Made by a program: the position numbers and the translations under genes | The notes under the pieces: model-generated | The model's database searches: none | Told to the model about the DNA's origin: nothing | The model's input: the letters and a program-made list of their open reading frames with translations, nothing else | Source: Litoditis marina | Lineage: Eukaryota; Nematoda; Chromadorea; Rhabditida; Rhabditidae | Assembly (NCBI GenBank): GCA_964036275.1 | Contig: OZ038434.1 | Coordinates: 13,305,259-13,369,258, forward strand | DNA length: 64,000 bases | Direction: 5' to 3' | Shown: positions 60,676 through 64,000 of the stretch, in pieces | How the letters are laid out: each line of letters starts with the position of its first letter | Position numbering within the stretch: position 1 is the first letter of the stretch

Positions 60676-61634
60676 CTGGAGTGTAATGAATTATCAGCGA
60701 GGCAACAAAATGGTTTCCACGTGGAACGAAGATTAAATTCATTAAAAAAATTTCATGATGATATTTTGGAAACACTCATTCTCCCACACTTCGTGGAAAA
60801 GTATGTCTTTCCACCGTTATTTTTCTCTGATCCAGCTTTTAGACGCGCGTTTTCGTAGATGTACGTGTAAAACAACGCAATCAGCCGTCACTAATAACTC
60901 TACTGGATACCTTCTCTGAGGTTGGTTGTTTTGTTGTAGACATTCTTTCTCTGTCAGTTGGAGTACTCTGATTACATCCCGAGAAGAATGAAGGTTTATA
61001 TGCACAATATCAATTCATACGAATGAGACTAAAAACGGAAGAAATGTAATAGGTTGTAATATTCCCGAAAACCTAATGAAACATCAATGTACTTAGTTTT
61101 TATATATAATACCAAATATTGCATTGTCTCGAAATCATAAGGAATGTAAATAAAACCACAACATGGTCGCGTGATATCAGATTATATAGCGAGGATTATC
61201 TCAAAGTGTTCAAACAGAAAAAAACGGATGTAATCAAACGAATATAGTAATAAAAGATAGTTCGTCCAGAAAGCGTGGGTTCACAAGGAACTATGGACTG
61301 TTCACCGACGAATTGATTGTTTTTACTACAAATGATAATAGTGTGACAAAAGATGAAGAAACCGGTCGAATGGTGTTCGGTGATACCATGCACATGCTGT
61401 GAGACATGCCTCCTGCATTGATCAATGTTTACAAAAAAACAGTAAAAAAAGAGATAAAAACGTGCACCAACGTGAGTTATGGAGAGTTTCATAATTTTCC
61501 TCTTCAATTTCGTTCATCACGTTTCAATTTGGCTAGAAAACCTCGTCGCAATTAGATAGTCAATTTCACGATCACTCCCCGATTTCTCCGTTCATTTTCT
61601 TCAGCGATTCTCGATTATCGCACTCAGTTGGGCT
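60676..61634. other. intergenic region between the channel gene and the small secreted gene
   Basis: Divergent promoter region for the minus-strand channel and the plus-strand peptide gene. A minus-strand frame at 60817-61005 could supply a first channel exon (Met, then ten codons, then GAT|GTAATC in phase 0), but this is weak. I see nothing else. Confidence 0.35.
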
Positions 61635-62419
61635 ATGAGAATCACAAGGCTGTTATTCATAATTCTAATTGTTATTAATGTCGTTCTATCTTGTATCAGC
61701 ACAGTATCACGTTAGTTTGATATTCTCACGTTTGTAGCAAAATTTCCTTTAATAACGAAACTAGCGAATAACAACCAGTGTACATCTCACGGTAGGACTA
61801 TACTGAAAGCCAATTGCACAGTCACGTGAAACATGGTAAACACAGCAGAGCTCAGAAACGTTCAATGCCAAAGTGCACGTTTCTGAGTTCTGCTGTGCAT
61901 GCCTCATTAGAATTCTAACTTCACCTGCCTATTCATTTGACTTCTAGTATATCTGAATCTGAAACCGGTAGTTCATAATCGGTAGAGATTGATGAGGAAA
62001 ATAAGTTCTTGTCAATTTGAATGTAAAATAAATCTGTGAGGCATTGTGATAAAGACTGTAACTGAGTCATGAGGAGAGGAATAGCTGATGTTTTACGATG
62101 GAGCACGAACATTGTAACGAAAATGTATTATATTTAATTGACATGTTTCCCGAGTAATTATCCTTTTTCAGCAGAAGACTCGAACGACAACTCGAGTGAG
62201 TTTTTTCTCTGGTCAACCATTATGTGAACTCAGAAACTATCACTGTTTTCCATTAAAGGTGGTCTGAGAGAAACCGACTCTCGTGCCTTGTGCTCTGGGG
62301 TTATTTCCGTCGCTCCAACGCAAATGCGCTACAAAAACGAATGCATTGATGACTTGTGGATCATTCAATCACAATGGAACTTTCTTTTGGGCGTATTCGC
62401 GTTGGAGCGACGGAATTAA
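61635..62419 (+). CDS. small secreted peptide gene, 3 exons, 3-prime exon altered by a fold-back element
   Basis: Exon 1 (61635-61710) encodes a classic signal peptide, MRITRLLFIILIVINVVLS, followed by CISTVS. Exon 2 (62172-62195) adds PEDSNDNS. Exon 3 starts at 62259 after TTAAAG, a weak acceptor, with GLRETDS. An inverted-repeat element begins at 62280 inside exon 3, so the frame runs into it and stops at 62419 (total about 86 residues). Beyond the element, in-line coding-like sequence CQAIFKRAVLTFDCMLF ends in TAA at 62513 with AATAAA immediately after (62516), which looks like the original 3-prime end. Intron 1 contains a MITE. Function is not recognised. It may be broken, or the element may be exonised. 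Confidence 0.45.
61809..61952 (+). mobile_element. palindromic MITE family, copy 4
   Basis: In intron 1 of the secreted-peptide gene. This copy preserves the palindrome best: CACAGCAGAGCTCAGAAACG and its near complement CGTTTCTGAGTTCTGCTGTG flank CAATGCCAAAGTGCA. Confidence 0.75.
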
Positions 62420-62440
62420 CCCTGGAGCGCACGGCACGAG
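62280..62440. mobile_element. fold-back element inserted in exon 3 of the secreted-peptide gene
   Basis: The left arm CTCGTGCCTTGTGCTCTGGG then TTCCGTCGCTCCAACGC is matched in inverted orientation by GCGTTGGAGCGACGGAA and CGCACGGCACGAG at the right. Arms are about 50 bp with a loop of about 60 bp. No clear target-site duplication was found. Confidence 0.8.
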
Positions 62441-63084
62441 ATCTGATTCCTGTCAGGCCATCTTTAAGAGAGCTGTCCTCACGTTCGACTGTATGCTTTT
62501 TCCAAACAAAATGTAAATAAACTGCTCTTATCGAGTTGTGGCGAGATTGAAAATCAAAAAGATAAATTTTGTTTTTAGTCATAGATTACACGAAAGCAAG
62601 ATACAGCGGACGGTGCATGTGAGTTCGAGGTATAAACTGCATCTGTTTCATATTTAGAACTTGTCATTTGACCTCTTATCGGGTACTGTACATATCAAAC
62701 CTTGAACTACAATAATTTCTGCATGATTATCTAAAGGCAAAAATTAGTACCATGCCTGCCAACAAAAGCTTAAAAAACCGTGTCAATCTAGTCAAGTGAA
62801 TGTTTCAACGTTTTCACTTATTCGTGTTTGTGATATATCGAGTTTCGTGCTCAGATACGCATGGTATTGTCCGGAAGGAACTGTTTCATTAGTTTTCCCA
62901 ATTGATGGCCCTTCTTTCCCAGTAGAGGGGCGAATCGAGGTCAGTTTCAAGAATCGCCTAATATTGGCAAAACACTTATGTTTTTCCCGATATTCATACA
63001 TGGGCGCAATATTTTTAGCAATCGAGATTCACATGTTCTTCCACTTTGCCAGTGTCTAGACCTTACAAATCTTTGAGTACCATT

Positions 63085-63436
63085 AGGGTTGTTAATCGAG
63101 TTCAAATGTTCGAGTTTTCGAGTTTTGGGAAATTGCGAGTTTTCGAGTTATCGAGTTTTCGAGTTTCAAGAAATTTCGAGTTTTCGAGTTTTCGAGTTTC
63201 CGAGTTTTTCAAAAAATCAAGTTTTCGAGTTTTTAGAGTTTTGAAAAAATAGAGTTTTCGAGTTTTCGAGTTTGAAAAACCGAGTTTTCGAGTTTCGAAG
63301 GTTGAAAAATTTCGATTTTTCGGGTTTCATAACCAAAAATTTGAATTTTCACATTTTCACCTACAAAAACCATCCTTTTTCAAGTTGAAAACTTCGATTT
63401 GCGAGTTTTCCAGGTCAAAATTTCGAGTTTTCGAGC
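63085..63436. mobile_element. low-complexity transposon, TTTCGAG type, intergenic copy
   Basis: Starts AGGGTTGTTAATCGAGTT, like the copy at 45019, and continues as CGAGTTTTCGAG words. GTACCAT lies directly on both sides (63077-63083 and 63437-63443), an apparent target-site duplication. The right terminal inverted repeat is missing or eroded. Confidence 0.65.
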
Positions 63437-63443
63437 GTACCAT

Positions 63444-64000
63444 CGTTGAGTTGTTATATGTCGTGCAAATGCGCTAAACCGTTACTTGGTTGGTCGGAAA
63501 GTTGACATGAAAGACTTCTTCGTAAAACTGGGAAAGGCCTTTACGATTTAATACTTCTTAAAATACAAAATTATCTTTATTGAATATAGCTATATCGTGC
63601 TCCTAAGCATGGATATGACACTTGGTATACTTTACTACGATGCCCAAAATTTAGCTGAAGTTCATCATCAGACTCAAAAAATTCTTCTTCTTCTGATTCT
63701 TCCTCCTACTATTCATCCTGCTTTCTTGACTGCTTCATTAGTTTCCTGCTTCGTTCATCCTTGTAACCTCTTTTCTCATTTTTATCTTTCTTTCTTTCTT
63801 CTTCCCTACCTTTATTTTTTTGTGTTTTTTTCCTATTCGAACGTGTGTGTACAACGTGTGGAAACCTGATTAGTCATCTAGAGACTTTTACAGATTACTT
63901 GCCAAGACTTCCCAAACAACGTGTGGAAACTGTCAGATGGAACCGAAGTGACAGATGTCACGTGTGCTAGCATGACATAGAATAGATGTGTATAACACAT
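63444..64000. other. terminal stretch without a recognised gene
   Basis: AT-rich sequence with a pyrimidine-rich segment (63685-63835). The open frame across it is Ser/Leu/Phe-rich and shows no motif. Nothing supportable is seen. Confidence 0.5.

Noticed and set aside
61196..61507. 103-residue minus-strand frame
   Set aside because: It has hydrophobic stretches but no splice link to the channel and no motif; probably chance in AT-rich DNA.
1..64000. CRISPR array, prokaryotic operon or phage features
   Set aside because: All coding evidence is spliced and nematode-like; the tandem repeats seen are satellites without spacer structure.

Overview
This window is a piece of a nematode nuclear genome, most likely Caenorhabditis. 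The evidence is AT-rich DNA, short introns with GT...TTTCAG borders, start codons abutting likely spliced-leader acceptors, a tandem array of nematode serpentine (Sra-superfamily, Sre-like) chemoreceptor genes, and many fold-back and low-complexity transposons. No bacterial-style features are present. Exon models were built by hand from reading frame, splice consensus and paralogue comparison, without transcript data.

Layout. (1) 80-45788, plus strand: five apparently intact chemoreceptor genes (80-3501, 14423-18549, 21798-25272, 28540-35398, 42463-45788). Each has seven coding exons and the same intron phases (2,0,0,1,1,0) and encodes 286-287 residues. A two-exon remnant of a sixth lies at 6416-7016. 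(2) The receptor array is loaded with repeats: a CR1-like LINE on the minus strand (about 36963-41720), two LINE ORF1-type ORFs antisense within receptor introns (33134-34096 and 17589-17951), a 1.7-kb element with long inverted termini (about 18950-20635), a 124-bp-arm fold-back element (12251-12836), a four-copy palindromic MITE family, and low-complexity elements that share an AGGGTTGTTAATC end. (3) 45789-47850: CT microsatellites around three copies of an 80-bp module. (4) 47853-52833, plus: a multi-exon gene for an acidic protein of about 524 residues that I do not recognise. (5) 55641-60675, minus: a 14-exon DEG/ENaC-type sodium channel subunit of at least 634 residues with both membrane segments. 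(6) 61635-62520, plus: a small secreted-peptide gene divergent from the channel and interrupted by a fold-back element. The rest to 64000 is repeats and apparently empty sequence.

The receptors would act at sensory-neuron membranes, and the DEG/ENaC subunit would form an amiloride-type cation channel in neurons, muscle or glia. Nothing in the sequence links the two functionally; they are neighbours on the chromosome. Every receptor is on the same strand, as expected for a family that grows by local tandem duplication.
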